From Smittium culicis (taxonomy: Eukaryota > Kickxellomycota > Harpellomycetes > Harpellales > Legeriomycetaceae), in the NCBI GenBank assembly GCA_001970855.1, contig LSSN01000010.1, positions 1 to 64,000 on the forward strand: a DNA stretch of 64,000 nucleotides, in the 5' to 3' direction. Shown here piece by piece: positions 48,279 through 61,488 of the stretch; positions within the stretch are counted from its first letter, which is position 1; every line of letters starts with the position of its first letter. The notes below the pieces were generated by a model. It saw nothing but the letters and a program-made list of their open reading frames with translations, made no database searches and was not told the origin of the DNA. The position numbers were made by a program, and so were the translations under genes.

Positions 48279-51200
48279 CTACGAGTTTTTTTCTACATAA
48301 ATTTCAAAGCATAGAAAAGAGTTGTCCTTATAAAGCAAATATGTCATATATCTGAATTGATTTTTAGAATATGTATCAAGTTGTAGAACGCTCATTCCGA
48401 CTAGAGGTTGATTTGGTAACTTTATGTTCGATTGGCTGGTTGAGTAGTTAGAGATATTTAAAGAACTGGGATTTATGTTAATATTTGAGCCAAGTTGACG
48501 CTGCTCGCTGTTATTACTAGGAAGGGTAGGGTCTGGCTCAGGTACTGGAAAATGCGAGTTAAGCCTTAAGCTATATTCATGCTCACCATTTTTATATATC
48601 GTTCTATAAATAAAAAATAAGAAATTGAAGATGATTGGCCATATAAATAAAGTTCATTTATGAATTACTTTTGCAATGAAACGACTGCAACTATCCCTGA
48701 TTGCGAGGCTACCAGAGCTATTCCAGAATCATTCAAAGCCTACAAAAATAAGGTTAATCGAATTCGTGTTAGTTATAAAAAAAAGTAAAGTTCTGCTAAA
48801 CCAAAAAAAAAAAAAAAGAAAGATTTGCAAAGCAAGAACTTTCCGCTTCTTCAGGCATTGCATAATTTAAAATGTGCATTTTACAACAATGATATATAAA
48901 TAAAAAAAAAGTTTACTTCAATGAAGCTTAATCGATCGAAATTCGCAAGTTCAAAATCATGTCTAGAATCAATCCTTGAAACGATCCTTTCTAGGCAGCT
49001 GACAATAGGGTTAGTTGTGTTTTCAGTGTTAATTAAGTATAGATGGTTTTTAGATGAGTAAATTGCGAGGAGCGGATCGATAGGTAGCTTAACTTTATGC
49101 CTTTTTTCGTTTGACGTGTTATTGTTGTTAGACGTTTCTGGAATAGATGAAATTGAATAAGCGTCCCTATCGTCTAAATAATCTAAAGAGTCGTTGTCAG
49201 AATTTATAATGCCAGATCTTACAATTTCTTCAAGCGTGTTTATTGCATACTGAGAATTAGTGTTATTGCTTAGACGACGGCGTAATCTACGATGAAAAGG
49301 TGTACTATTTGCAGGATGGGTGGTGCCAAAAATGTCGGAGAGGTTTAAATCAAGGGAATTGTGAACTGAATTTACGTCTAATTCAATTTCATTAGGGTCA
49401 GATAAAGACCGAGAATTTAGTTCAGCGTTTGTGTTATACAAAGATTCAACACTAAAATTCAAGGGATCTGAGTTCATACTATCGGAAATGAAGCCATCAT
49501 CGTCTTCGTCGCCATAAAAATCATCCTCAATATAATCGTCATTAAGGCTTATATCACCTTCTAAATAGTCATAGTAATCATTACCTTGTGACATGCCATT
49601 TTCTGAATGCTGTGAGTATGAGTATTCTGAGTTATCATTTGATAAACCATGCATTATGTGACTGGGAATAGTTCCAGATATACGGCTAGGGTCGCTTTCA
49701 TCAGCCCACTCATCGCTATAAATAACTGGGTATGGAATTGAAGGGGTTTGTGCCAGAGAAATCGCAGTTTGTGTATCTAATTGATTAGAATTCGTAGTAC
49801 TATTAATGCCAATGGATTGACTTATAATACTATTTCTATTTTCAAGCTCACTAACTCTATCTAAGTAGTTTTGGGAAAGATTTTCCAACATTCTTACTAA
49901 AGTGCGCCTGGACTGGCTACTTTGACTACTAGGAGTACTAGCGATATCATTGGAAATCATATTACCAAAAGAACTCTGTGCTTGCGGAGTAGTTTCATTT
50001 GGAAGCGGAGTATTAGAGTCACTGTTATTTTGAATTTCAATGCTACCTCTAAGAACTGAGTAATTAGAGTTTTCCAATTCATCTGAATCGGCAAATTCGG
50101 AATTTGAGCTTTGGAAACCTTGACTGCTGTTTGTATCATGAGTATTAAGAGATGAATCCGAATTCAAATCAGATTGATAGAAACTGTCAATACTGAAGTT
50201 ATCGCTGTGGTCACTTTGATAAATAGATGGGTTGATTTCAGGATTAAGCCAATTGGGCATATCTACAGTACTTTGCGCATACCTTTCAAAGCTGCTACTT
50301 GGTGATGTAAAAGACCCGCTCATATTTGAATCATATTCCAACAGCGAGAGAGAAGTATGAGGTATATTTTCTGGATTAGAGTTTTGCAAATCCGATGGAA
50401 GGTGGGATATAGGCTGGGTAGTAAAAGACTCGCTATATGAAGATTCAGGAATAGACAATCCATAAGAAGCTGAATCAGAAATAGGTTCATCGTCAGATAG
50501 ATGAAAACTACTGTTATCCCCCAAATTGTCAAACTCAATTTCATCAGAGTTAATTATAGACTGAGAATCATTCCTGCTTTGAGAGTGAGGTCTGGGGCTT
50601 AAGTTTGGATTAGTAAAATAGCCAAGGGAAGTGTCATCCTGACTACTGTTATTATCGTGATATATCATGTCAGGGTTATCTTCGGATAAGTACCCATTAT
50701 CAAATGTGTCATAATGTTCATTCTGAGTAGCGATATTAGCGTTACTCGAGTGATGCGAGTTGGTTTGAATCAAATCGTCATCATTTAATATAAAAATAGA
50801 TGGGTTGCTTGTATTATCTGGAGGTAAATCTTGAGATGAATATTGTAAAGGAATTTGAGAATTTGGAGTGGCTGTAGATCTTTGAGTAGAAAGCTCAGAA
50901 TTTAAGTTTGGGGCATTTCTTCTTTGGTGGCGAGTTGATCTAAACTGGGAAAGGAGCCGATTGAAAAACATGGGGAATTCAGACCTAATATTACTATCTG
51001 GCCTATGAGAGGAAGGAGGCTTTTCCTCAGATGAGTTAATTTCATCTATAGAATCTGGATTAATAAATTTAATGCCCCAGCCCCTAATTACTCATTATAA
51101 AAATTAAGTTAAAAGATATTAAACGAATGAGGTAAAAGTTTTAAAAAAAAGTAATAAAATAATGGTTACCATTGTCTTCCTATTTTAGATTTAAAAATGC

Positions 51201-52638
51201 ACTTTCCCGATGCTGATTCCCATATTCTACAAGTTCCATCTATACTACTAGTACCAAAGTATTTTCCAGTGAGCGAAAATGTGACGCAAGGTATATTGTG
51301 AAGATGGCCATATATACTTTTAGACCTGGTTTTTACAAAGATTAAATATTTTTTATTGGAGTTTTTAGGCAAAATTTTAAAATCTATATAGCATTTTTGG
51401 TTAAAAAAAAAAAGATTAGATAATTAATAGCGATAAATAAAATATAAAAAAATTATAGAGGGGAATATAAAGACAAATATCAGGAAATAGTATGAATGTG
51501 GACTAACCGTCTTTTTTAAAGGTATTTACAGAATATTTTTGAAATTTGGAATTTTTAATGCCTAGTAGTTGGTAGTACTTGAATAAAATGGGGTAAATTT
51601 CAAAAATAGAAACAATAGATTCGTTTGTTGAGAAAGCTAGCAGACCACTTGTGGGCTCAGAGTCACATCCCCAAGTAGATTCTGAGTTTCTAATACAAAA
51701 ATTATTTAAATTAGGATTTTTAAAAAAATTTAAAAATGTATTTTCTATGAATTCTAGAGCAATTATAAATTTAGAATAAGAGGGTAAATAATAAAGAGTT
51801 GGAAGAAATTAAGTACACTAATACTAAAGGAGGCTTAGTTAAGTGATCGATATCCCAGAGAAAAGCGTGACCAGTATCAGTTAAAGCGATGAGTAGTTTG
51901 GTGTTTTCATTAAAGTCGCGTATCAGTAGTTGATTTATCGAAAACTAAGAGATTATATAAAATAAACTTGTTAGAGAAAATGTATTAAGTCATTTAAGGC
52001 AAGTATAAAAATTACAGTTCCTTCGGATAGGCTAGGGTTTACTGTATTTTCAGGGAGAAATTCAGTTGGCACAGATAAACAGAACATCGGCGAACTTGGA
52101 ATTTTGAAAGGATCATCAAAATTGAATATTAGGACATCGAAACCGGAAGCTAGATAAGTAAAAAAACAGTATCAAAGTATTGATAATTATTTAATATAAT
52201 GAAATAAATAATTGAAAGTAATTAAACACAAGTTAATGTCGATTTATTGAGTGATAATATTAATGATTACCTACAAACAACAGAATTGTTGAACCGACTT
52301 TTGATATAATTAAAAGATTAAGTTTCTAAATCCAAGAAATTTTTATGTATTTAATAAAAGATAAATGGTAATTAAAAAGTAAAATGAAACAAAGAAAGAT
52401 ATTTTACATATAGATCAGATTTTTTGACAGGTAGCTGACCTGCAAAAACATGATTAACCTAATAATATGTAAAATAAATAAAAATTAGCTCAGAGAAAGA
52501 AATCAGCAGGTAGACATAACTTATATAATCGAATATAATAATGAAATTATTTAGTAGCTTTTATATGTAAATTTAAATAAATATAAACTGAAAAAATAAA
52601 AATTGAAGTGGCGCGCTTACTGTAATTTTGCTAGACAT
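48279..52638 (-). CDS. CRT10-like WD40 protein with long acidic insert
   Basis: Ten minus-strand exons: 52638-52621, 52458-52408, 52325-52271, 52149-52016, 51944-51817, 51689-51508, 51383-51170, 51083-48917, 48739-48669 and 48603-48279. The sum is 3,345 nt or 1,114 residues, in phase at every junction. Beta-propeller blades are visible: TILLFVASGFDVLIFNF; SINQLLIRDFN..KLLIALTDTGHAFLWDI; STWGCDS..SGLLAFSTNESIVSIFE; GHLHNIPCVTFS..TSSIDGTCRIWE; WGWGIKF. After an Asp/Ser/Asn-rich insert of roughly 600 residues come DPLLAIYSSKNHLYLI, GIALVASQSGIVAVVSL and PLVGMSVLQL...FRYMTYLLYKDNSFLCFEIY. The order resembles fungal CRT10, a regulator of ribonucleotide reductase genes in yeast. The family call is by pattern, and the WD40 nature is safer than the name. 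It diverges from U1-C with about 925 nt between starts. Confidence 0.75.
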
Positions 52639-53563
52639 GATTACAGCACGATAATGTTAAATGAAGATTATTTCAAATTTAAAAGACATAAAATTTAAAA
52701 TAGAATTGTAAAAATGGGAGTTCAGTTTTATGAGCTTTAAGCCAAAAATGAATTGATATAGCGAAGATTAAATTTTATAATATGGAAAGTATTGGAAATC
52801 GTAAAAGGGGGTATTAACAAATTGAGATTTCTAATTACAGAAAATTGAGAATGAAATAATGAAATACACAAGTTATACAAAAAAATTTTCAAAGTGCATA
52901 AAAAATATTTTAAGAAAGAAATTAAGAATAGGTTCGATGGATGAATCAGACTGGAAAATAAATAGATATCCTGAATACAATGTAGAGAATGCGTGGTATA
53001 AATATTCGGATATATAAAGAGCTAAAATAAAAGGTTTAAAAATAAGTAAATTTTGGCATTGCTGATATTCTAATATCTTATTCGTCAAATATATTTTTAA
53101 AAGGCAACTTTTTATTTAATCAAATGAAAAAGAAATAATTTAAAATCAAAATTTTTAGAAAATTGGAAATTGGAAATTGTAAAAAAAATTAAATAAATAA
53201 ATATTACATTCTAACAAAAAACAAAGAAAATTAGCAAATTATAATCCAATATTTCCTATAGTAGGGATTTATAAAAGAAATTAGTCAATTAAAACGATAT
53301 TTAAAATTTGAATATTTTTATACCCAATTATAAGGCTTATTTTTAGCCAATAGGTCTTAAGATTATGTAAATAAATAAAATAAAATAGATTTTCAGAAAT
53401 TGCATTGAAATAATATCTCTAAATCTTTATTAAATAATTAACTTTTATTTCGCCAACATTGCTTACCTTTTAACTGTATTAAAATCTTGTAGATTTTTTA
53501 TTTTCCATAAAAAGATTCATTTCGAGTTACCATTAGCGAACATCAAATATACTTACATTCTTG

Positions 53564-54694
53564 ATGCCTAAATACTATTGTGGTAAAATACCTTTTATTT
53601 TCTTCCGGCTTGTAAAATTTTTTTTAGGCAATTTCGATGGTACCAGGAGTTAAAAAATTTCTTTTTTTATTAAATTGTAATAGATTATTGCGATATATTC
53701 CTAACGCACGATTCGCCATCTGTTCGAAGAGATCACAATTCTGGTTGGAAACATGTGAACTCGATAATAGCATATTACAGAGGTATTTTCTTCCCAGTTC
53801 AAATAATAATTCTCTTAATTTTTCAATTAAAATATAGAATCTTTTATAATTCACATCTTGTATAATTAATATATTAACAGTAAAATTACAATGACTATGC
53901 TACTAGAATTGTCCCAGGATAAAACTCAGGATATTATCGATCAATTGACAAAAGCTTATGAAAGCGGAGGAGGCCAGGGTTGGGGTATGAACTACCAGAT
54001 GGGTGGCGCTGTAGGCTTTGTACCTCCTATATCGAGGCCAGTCTATATTCCGCCACAGCAGCCACCATTAATTGGCCAACCTCGTCCACATATGCCACCT
54101 CCAATCAACTCACAGCTTAATTCAAGACAGTTTGGCACACACCCACCATTCCCTCAGCATCCTACCCCTACTACCCCTTCTGGCCAAATTCCTCCAACTT
54201 TACCACCAAACTTTTCAGGCACTCTTCCACCTCCTCTATCGCACCCTTTACCACCTAACGGTTTGCCACCTCACCCTATGAGACCGCCTTTTGCTGGACC
54301 ACCGCCTCCACATATGCTACCACCTCCACAGTCTGCACTATTAGCTTCCAACACGCCATCACGACCACCACATATGCAAGGTCCTCCTCCGCCGTTTCTG
54401 CCTCCTCCTATTCCACCACATCTAATGAACAGACCACCTCCAAACGTCCACCAACTTTCACCCCATCCTGATTTTAACCAATCTACTACATCCACTACCA
54501 CAAGCGATGGACCTCCAAACCAAAATGACGTGAATAAAATGGATACTGAAGAACACCAGATGAACTCTGATGTAAATAGCAGCAGCGATAGTAACAATAA
54601 TGAAAATGGATCTAAACAGACAGGCCAAACAAATCAAAATACGTATGGACCGGGAAGACCACCAACTATTCACCCATCTAGATTACAACTATAA
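53564..54694 (+). CDS. SNRPC: U1 snRNP protein C (U1-C)
   Basis: Three exons: 53564-53582, 53684-53782 and 53907-54694, 888 nt, 295 residues. The start gives the classic N-terminus [20 protein letters not shown] with a U1-type C2H2 finger (Cys6, Cys9, His24, His30). Then comes the helix [20 protein letters not shown], a long Pro/Met/His-rich tract (about residues 70-200) and a Ser/Asn-rich acidic tail ending [14 protein letters not shown]1-C stabilises U1 snRNA pairing at the 5' splice site. The finger reads DHNSGWKH where most homologues have a T/K-H-xx-GRKH pattern, so a conserved Arg is Trp here. The open frame beginning at 53891 overlaps the intron; its ATG is not the real start. Confidence 0.93.
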
Positions 54695-57600
54695 AACAAG
54701 CTAAATACTAATGTCAAAATTTTACTTTATTCTATCTTAATTTATTTTATCCTTGCTTCCAATTTACTTTCTACTCTAATTGTCTATTCATATTTAATAT
54801 ATAAATTTTAAAATAAGCTAGGTTAAGAAGAAATAAAAATCAAATAGATATAGTATGGTTAAATTGAAGTAATTAAACATTTATTTATAAATGATTTATT
54901 TTTAAAAAAGTTGGACTATTTAAATTTCTATGGGATACAATCTAGTATAAAATATAAAAGTAAGGAGTATCTACAATTGTAATAAAAAAATATTAGTTTG
55001 GGCAAAAATTAATTAGTAAAAATAAATTATAAAATCTTTTAAACAAGGAAAAAATATCAATTTATATTATCAGTGGCTTTATTTACGCAATTTTTTAAAT
55101 TCAAAAATACCATTTTAACATATTACACTTCAAACTTTGGTTTCTTTAATGTTATTACAATTGGTATTTATATATATACAATATCACTGAGAATGAAATC
55201 ATTCGAAACTATTAAATACATCTTTGAGTAAAAAAAATATATTTTGAACTCTCTTAAATTAACCAAAGTTGATGGTTAAATTTAAAGCTATATTTTTAAT
55301 AATTTCAAAAACTCAACTTTAAAACGAAGGATATTCTAATATCAGTAAGATTATCGATATCCCTTTTATTTCATTTTTAGAGTAAAAAATAGAAATAGAA
55401 TATCGGGGATAAGGCGTTAATATGTTTGTTTTTGAGTTATGAAAAAAATAGCAAGATGTTCAAATTATTCAAAAGTTTCTTCAGCAAATATTAAATAAAA
55501 TAAAAATCAATTGTTGAATAAAAAAATTAAAGAATGAAGAACAATATATTAATAGCAATTCATACTCGCCTTTAATTGATTCGTATTTCTTTTTTTTTAT
55601 TAAAAAAAAAGATGAATCCATCATTTTATTAATTTTTTTCTTTTTTAAAAATGAGTTATTAAGGACATAACCAATTTTTATGATATGATAAATAGTTAAA
55701 GTACCTTGAATTATTATTTTGACATAAATATATTAAATTCGATTATGCTCGTGGTCAAAGGACTTGAGTACAGAAAAAGTAAGTATAAAGGAAATTGTAG
55801 TGTTAAAACAATCTTGGCTAAAAAATATTCATTAAAATAAGTGTGCTGGAATCGAGCAAAATAATTAAGGAATAAAAATTTGAAGCGGGGAAGAAAATAT
55901 GAGAACTGTAAATGAATACAACAAAAGCATCTAAAATAGTTTATTTTGATTTGTACTAAAATCATGGATTTTAATTAGGGAATAAGGTTCAATAGTAAAT
56001 ATTAATTTTATTCGCTAGCACAGATTAGCTAGATTGTTAAACTTTATCAGACAATTTATTCGACAAATTTCGACGATGGTCCTTAAAATTAAATTAAGGC
56101 TTTCAAGCAAAAAAATTATAATAGAAAAAGCTACACTTTTCGAGTAAACAAAAATTATAATACCTCTTAATCATATTAATCTCATTACTTGAAATTATAC
56201 TAAAATGGCTATAAATGTATTCGCCAATAAGTTGTGTAGATAAATATAATATAATTAATACTAGAAAATGATTCGCAGTGGCAATAATGGATATGCAAAT
56301 TGTAAGCGCTTATTTGCCACGGCTTTCAAAAAGGATATTATTTAGAGCATGTGGAAGTAATTCGAAAATTAAATAAAAAATTATTTTCACATGTGGATGG
56401 GGGATAGTTCAATAGAGCTTTTCAATGAAACTTTAATGATTATATTAATTTTATTGATTGTAAAATATCTCAGCTTGATACATAAGAAGCATGCGTTTAA
56501 AATTTATACTGCTTTGTGTTGTCGAATTTTGAAAAAAAAAAAAATTTACCTACCCCATATAAGTAAATAAGAAATGTTTTATAAAAATCAGCCCTCCAAA
56601 TCCTAGCTGTTATTAGTTAGACATAAGCTAGTTGTATATTCTGTAAAGTCGGGTTCACAATAAATTTCTTCAAGCGCTAATGTGGTTAAAAATAGATAAG
56701 ATTAAAGAGTCAAACCTGAATTTTTTTTATAGGTAGCATGCTGTTTAGAATGTTCAACTAGGTGATAATGAAGCTAAAATATATACATATAGATTATTTC
56801 TTTAATTTATTTTTGTACTTGAGAAGCAAATGGAATCATATCACTAAAAAAAAATAATAACAAAAAATAAATATATTAGCTTGGTTACAACGATTTAAAA
56901 AAAAAATAAAAAACAATAAAAGTTCTATTCGAGTTTCTAAAAACTGAATCATAAAAACTTGAACGTAATTGATTTTAGCTCACCAGTTTAAGCCTTTCAG
57001 TGTCGGTTGGTTTCTCCATTGAAAAGTCAAAATTAGCTGGCAGAATGTCGCACCATAAATTAAAATTCAACTTTGATAATTTATTGACTATTAAAAATAA
57101 TTCGCCCAATTGATAGTTATATTTAAAACAACCAGCAAATTATGTGTTTATCACTCGGCTATAATTTATATCCATAAAAAGAGCTACTGAGTATATAAAC
57201 ATGTGTATTATCTACTGGTGGGAAATAAACGCATGGTTATAAAATTAACTCTTATTCTTTAGTTTGCACACAGTTCTCGATATTTCAATAAACATATTTA
57301 TGCTTATCAGTAAATCTACACTCATTTTAAATCATTTTCACCTGAATAGTATTGAGAGTAGCCTAAGAGACCGGTCTAGATTGTGACCATTATCATGGAT
57401 TTGAGTTCAACTCTAGATTAGACTCAATTATCATAGACAATAATCTACAAACCTAGTAAGCTGTTTTTTTTTTATTGAAGATGGGGGATCCAAATATTAA
57501 AGAGTAATATACCACTTTTAAATTTGCGCAAATATTTATTGTATATATTCAAATTTTTTTCATTTATAAGTAATATTAATAATACACATTCGAGGTGAGT

Positions 57601-57889
57601 TTATATAAAGAGCCGAATGATGAATGATATTTTAAAAATCAATTATTATATATCTATTTTAAAAATTCTAGTATTTTAATAATAGCCGATTTTAAATTAG
57701 CACTGAGTTAATTTCGATTAGAATTACAGAGTTGTAAATGTATATAGCTTCAAATTGTATCTATAATATAATAAATTTGTAAAAATATTTTCCTCTGTAT
57801 AGAGTAATTCCTATTAAATAAATATATCCGGTTTTTCATTAATAATAAGCTATAATTAACGCCTTTTATAATCATAATTTTTGATAATA
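54695..57889. other. 3.2-kb AT-rich intergenic region
   Basis: No frame with coding character. A hairpin (GTGGCAA...TTGCCAC, about 56287-56329) and a short T-loop-like patch near 57400 are the only structure noticed. Confidence 0.6.
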
Positions 57890-58775
57890 ATGTATAAGTT
57901 TATCTTTAATTTATCATTGTTGAGCATTATATTCCATCAAAGCTTAGGTATGTTTTTTTCCTGTATTTTTTATTTTCATATACAATAGAAATTATAATAA
58001 ATTAATCACTGAAATTTTTTATTTGATAGGAGGAATTATAAACATATATTCGCCAAGTATAAAAAATTACTTTGTTCAAGGGAATTCAAATAACATTTTA
58101 TGGGATTATCCCGATTTAGCACTAGAAAGTCTACCCAAATATATAAACATTTTTCTTGTTCAGATAAGTTCGTCGCAAATAACTGAAGAAGATATTAATG
58201 GAGATAAGAAGAATCCTGTAGTTGAAAATAAAAGTGAAGCGAATAATCAAAATTCTAATTCGACTATAGATTCAATAAATTCAAGCGTAGACTCGGCGAA
58301 AAATAGCAATAATACCAGCGATGAAAATATAGGTCAAAAAAGTAAACGTGATTTAGCTACTAGGCAGATTATAATGGATCCGATTGATATAGCTTCCGGA
58401 GTTCCAATTCAAAGCAAGTCGGTAGTTTGGCGAACGCCATATAATTTCAATGTAGGTACATATAAGCTCAAAATGAAGGGGTTGAAAACCACTGCTAGTG
58501 GTGATATAGACCCGAGCTATGTTTACGTTACTGTCGCCGAATCTTCTATATTCGTGATGAAAAGCTATGGGGTTCCACCATTAGATCCTGTAAAAATACA
58601 GCTAAATGAACTAAGTCCAGTTTCTACAATTTCAATTGATCCTGACATCGGTATTGTCGTAGGATCAGTCTCTGTTGTAGACTCAGTATCCGAATCATCA
58701 AACATGTATCATTATATGAAAGCGTCTTACACACTTACATTATTGCTTTGTCTATGTACCTGTCTTTTTATGTAA
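57890..58775 (+). CDS. Kre9/KNH1-domain secreted GPI-type protein
   Basis: Two exons: 57890-57947 and 58030-58775 (82-nt intron, GTATGT...TTGATAG), 267 residues. Residues 1-20 form a signal peptide (MYKFIFNLSLLSIIFHQSLG). IYSPSIKNYFVQGNSNNILW matches the start of the Kre9/KNH1 N-terminal domain, and PKYINIFLVQIS its next strand. A Ser/Asn/Glu/Asp-rich loop of about 50 residues interrupts the domain. It resumes with VVWRTPYNFNVGTYKLKMKG. The C-terminus is hydrophobic (SYTLTLLLCLCTCLFM) after a Ser-rich stretch, consistent with a GPI-attachment signal. Family members act in or near the cell wall, with roles in beta-1,6-glucan assembly in yeast. The first exon was chosen because it provides the signal peptide in phase. 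Confidence 0.8.
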
Positions 58776-59119
58776 TTTGAGGTGATAGTTGATAAATTTT
58801 TATTTTAAAAAAACTACTAGTATTTAGGACTATTTTTTTATCATGTAAATTAAAACTCTTTTCAAAATAAACAGAATATTTAGCTTAATATTTTGAAATA
58901 ATGGGGTTTTTATACTGAATTTGTGATTTTGTGAATCGATAAAATGAACATGTAATTTACTTGACATATCAAAAAAATAATAGCATTCTATAATAGTGAT
59001 CAGATTGTAATTATATATTAGTAAGCTAGGAATTGAGCTAATTTTTAGTTTTTACAATTTTACTTTCATAGTTATATATGAACACATATATTATACTCGA
59101 TAAAAAATTATGATTGGTT

Positions 59120-59893
59120 TAACTCTTTCAGGTGCGGTTGGATTTTTTTATAGCTAATAAAATTGTCGAAAAAAACGACAAACTGATAAATTAATAAGGA
59201 ATAGCAGTTCATTATTAGCTATTATCTTTTATCTATCTAATAATATATAATGCGTAATTGTCATATTCAATTATGATTTTTAAATACTTTTACGGTTGTT
59301 GGCCCTGTAAAAGTGTTAAATAAAATAATAATACTAAACATTTTTATATAATTTTTTATAATATTATTAGACACATTAGAATATTTAGAATATATTGTGA
59401 ATTGATTTCATCTAGAATATATCGGGGATTCTGAACGAAGAGAGCACTTTGTTGCGGTTTAATGTTACTGACTTGGGCATTCATTTGTAGAAAATATTAT
59501 TGGCAGGAATTAAAAGGCGTATCATAAATCTATTAAATTACGAAAATATTATTTGTTAATAAAAACACTAGTTTTTATTTATTGGCTATTAATTAAATTT
59601 GTAATTTCATGTGCTGTAACTCTTAATACATAAAAGTGCTCTCTTCGTAAAGAATCTGCCATATTGATAACCCCTTCAGAGGTGGTTAGCCTTTTTTATA
59701 CTTCCAAAACCATCCAATAAAATGCCATTCTGATAAATTAATTTTGAATAATATTACATTATTGGCTAATAGCAACTATACATCCAATAAACAATGATTT
59801 TAATTTGGTTTATCCAATTATGATTTTTAATTAATTTTAAGAGTGCTTGCCCCGAATAGGGTTAAATAGTATTTATGGAACCTGACATTTTTT
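59120..59893 (+). repeat. Two diverged direct copies of a ~226-bp repeat
   Basis: Copy 1 (about 59120-59345) and copy 2 (about 59668-59893) share ordered blocks: TAACYCYTTCAG...GGTT.G..TTTTTTATA; CTGATAAATTAAT...GAATA...CATTATT.GCTA; CAATTATGATTTTTAA...; and GTTAAATA...ACATTTTT. A MITE-like element lies between them. Confidence 0.6.
59427..59656. mobile_element. MITE-like element, 230 bp, 24-bp inverted ends
   Basis: The left end (59427-59450, starting GATTCTGAACGAAGAG) and right end (59633-59656) are inverted copies with two mismatches in 24 positions, including a perfect 16-bp core ACGAAGAGAGCACTTT. The interior is AT-rich and non-coding. No clear target-site duplication, so assignment to a DNA-transposon family is not possible. 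Confidence 0.5.
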
Positions 59894-61488
59894 AATACAT
59901 ACTGTTATGGAAATGCATATCTTACCTGATCATCAATTGGTCAATAAAGAGGTAAAATATTTACTGAAACTGCTATCTATATAAATATATAAATAAAAAA
60001 GATATAGCTCAACAAATCCAAGACTGTCTCGGTAATCTACGTCAGTATAACACTGCCGCTAAAAAATCCTGGCTCCAGAAGAACAATTGAAATTTAAATA
60101 AAAAAAGTACATAAACCAAATATTCTGACAGTTGCGTTGTAACTGTATAAACGAACAAGTAAACAGGGTTTTTTTCCCATATTCTAGCATCCAAGTATAC
60201 TTGTGAGATTGACAAAAAGCAAGAAAACCCAATAATAATGGCCATGCTTGTACATTTAATGAACTATGTATTTATTTATTCCATGTGGCTTTGCTATTTA
60301 GAATAATTATAAAAAAAACTTTACAAGATTTTGTATGAAATTATAACTAGCAATTGGCTATTGTCAGTTCAGTGGAGAATATAACAAACGAATTTAAACT
60401 TGCCTATTAGATTAGTTAGATAAATGAACAACGCTCATTTGGCACAAAAAAAAAAAAGAATTTTTTTGAGGGCTTTGTGATTCAAAAAAAAAAAAACACC
60501 TCATTAAATTTTAATTAGAAAAAGAAAAAGGATAGAAAACTGAGCTAAAAAGCAATTTAGTTGGCTATCTCCAAGCATATTACTTTCAAAAGCATTAGTT
60601 TTATTCTATTCTTTTCAAAATTGCAAATTAATTAGTTAATTAATTAAGCTTGAAATATAATGAATGCGCTAGAATTGGCTCACAGTCTAATAGAAAATAC
60701 ACGCGGCCAATGACCTTAGAGCCTTTAAAATCCAGAACGCAATAGTAGTTAATCATTCAGTTTAACGATAAACAGGACTGTTTTTTATTTTTTATATTGG
60801 CTTTAATGTATAAATGTAAAATCTTTTATTACTATCGCTTTTTGAGAACAGCTTATAACTATAAGAAAGTGTATCGCTTTTTTGCAAACATTACCAATAT
60901 TACTATACTTACTCTATTACTTATTTCTGCCACAATACTGATTTTAAATAACCTTTATCGCTGGCACATTTAACATTATTTTTATATCTGTAAAAACTGT
61001 TCTAGGCACTGTTTTGGAAATAATTTTAGGCTTTCTGTTGTACAGGTTAAAATCTTTGTTTATTTTTCTACGAATTACATAATATTTACGCTTTTACTGT
61101 CAGCAATACACTGATTTTTTTTCTCCAGATATTATTCAAACCACCAAATCTGCTTACATCGCCGCCAATCTTAGCAAACCCTGCTTATCGCCGCTTAATT
61201 TCTATATCACTACAATCTTCTATAAAGAAACAAAACACTGTCTTATAAAGCCCTTAACCTAAATTATCTCTTTATCTTCTAACCCTCAGTCATTTTATCA
61301 ACATTCACAACTTCTATCACACTCACATTATTTTCAACTTCTCACCTCATCACCTTTCCTCTCATACCTTCACTTCTCCTTTTTAAATCCAAACTTATAA
61401 TAGTTCCCAACTTTGTCATTATCCCTTCACCTTTCCCAATCCTCGCCATATTTTCTTTTCCCTTCCCATTCCATTGCTAATATCCGAT

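Larger units (their letters stand above)
58776..61488. other. Intergenic region with repeats and coding-like relics
   Basis: Contains a duplicated repeat and a MITE-like element (59.1-59.9 kb) and a coding-like relic near 59992-60088 with the open stretch IAQQIQDCLGNLRQYNTAAK. The last 200 nt before 61489 are strongly C/T-rich, typical of a fungal promoter/5' leader. Confidence 0.5.

Noticed and set aside
53637..53837. Open frames on both strands at the U1-C locus
   Set aside because: They overlap the first two introns and exon 2 in the wrong frame; the spliced U1-C model explains the coding signal.
57361..57430. T-loop-like GAGTTCAACTC patch suggesting a tRNA
   Set aside because: No consistent acceptor or anticodon stem could be drawn, and there is no terminator-like T run at the right place.
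60042..60245. Minus-strand hydrophobic ORF of 67 codons
   Set aside because: No family similarity; the plus strand there looks like a decayed coding relic, so this is probably its shadow.
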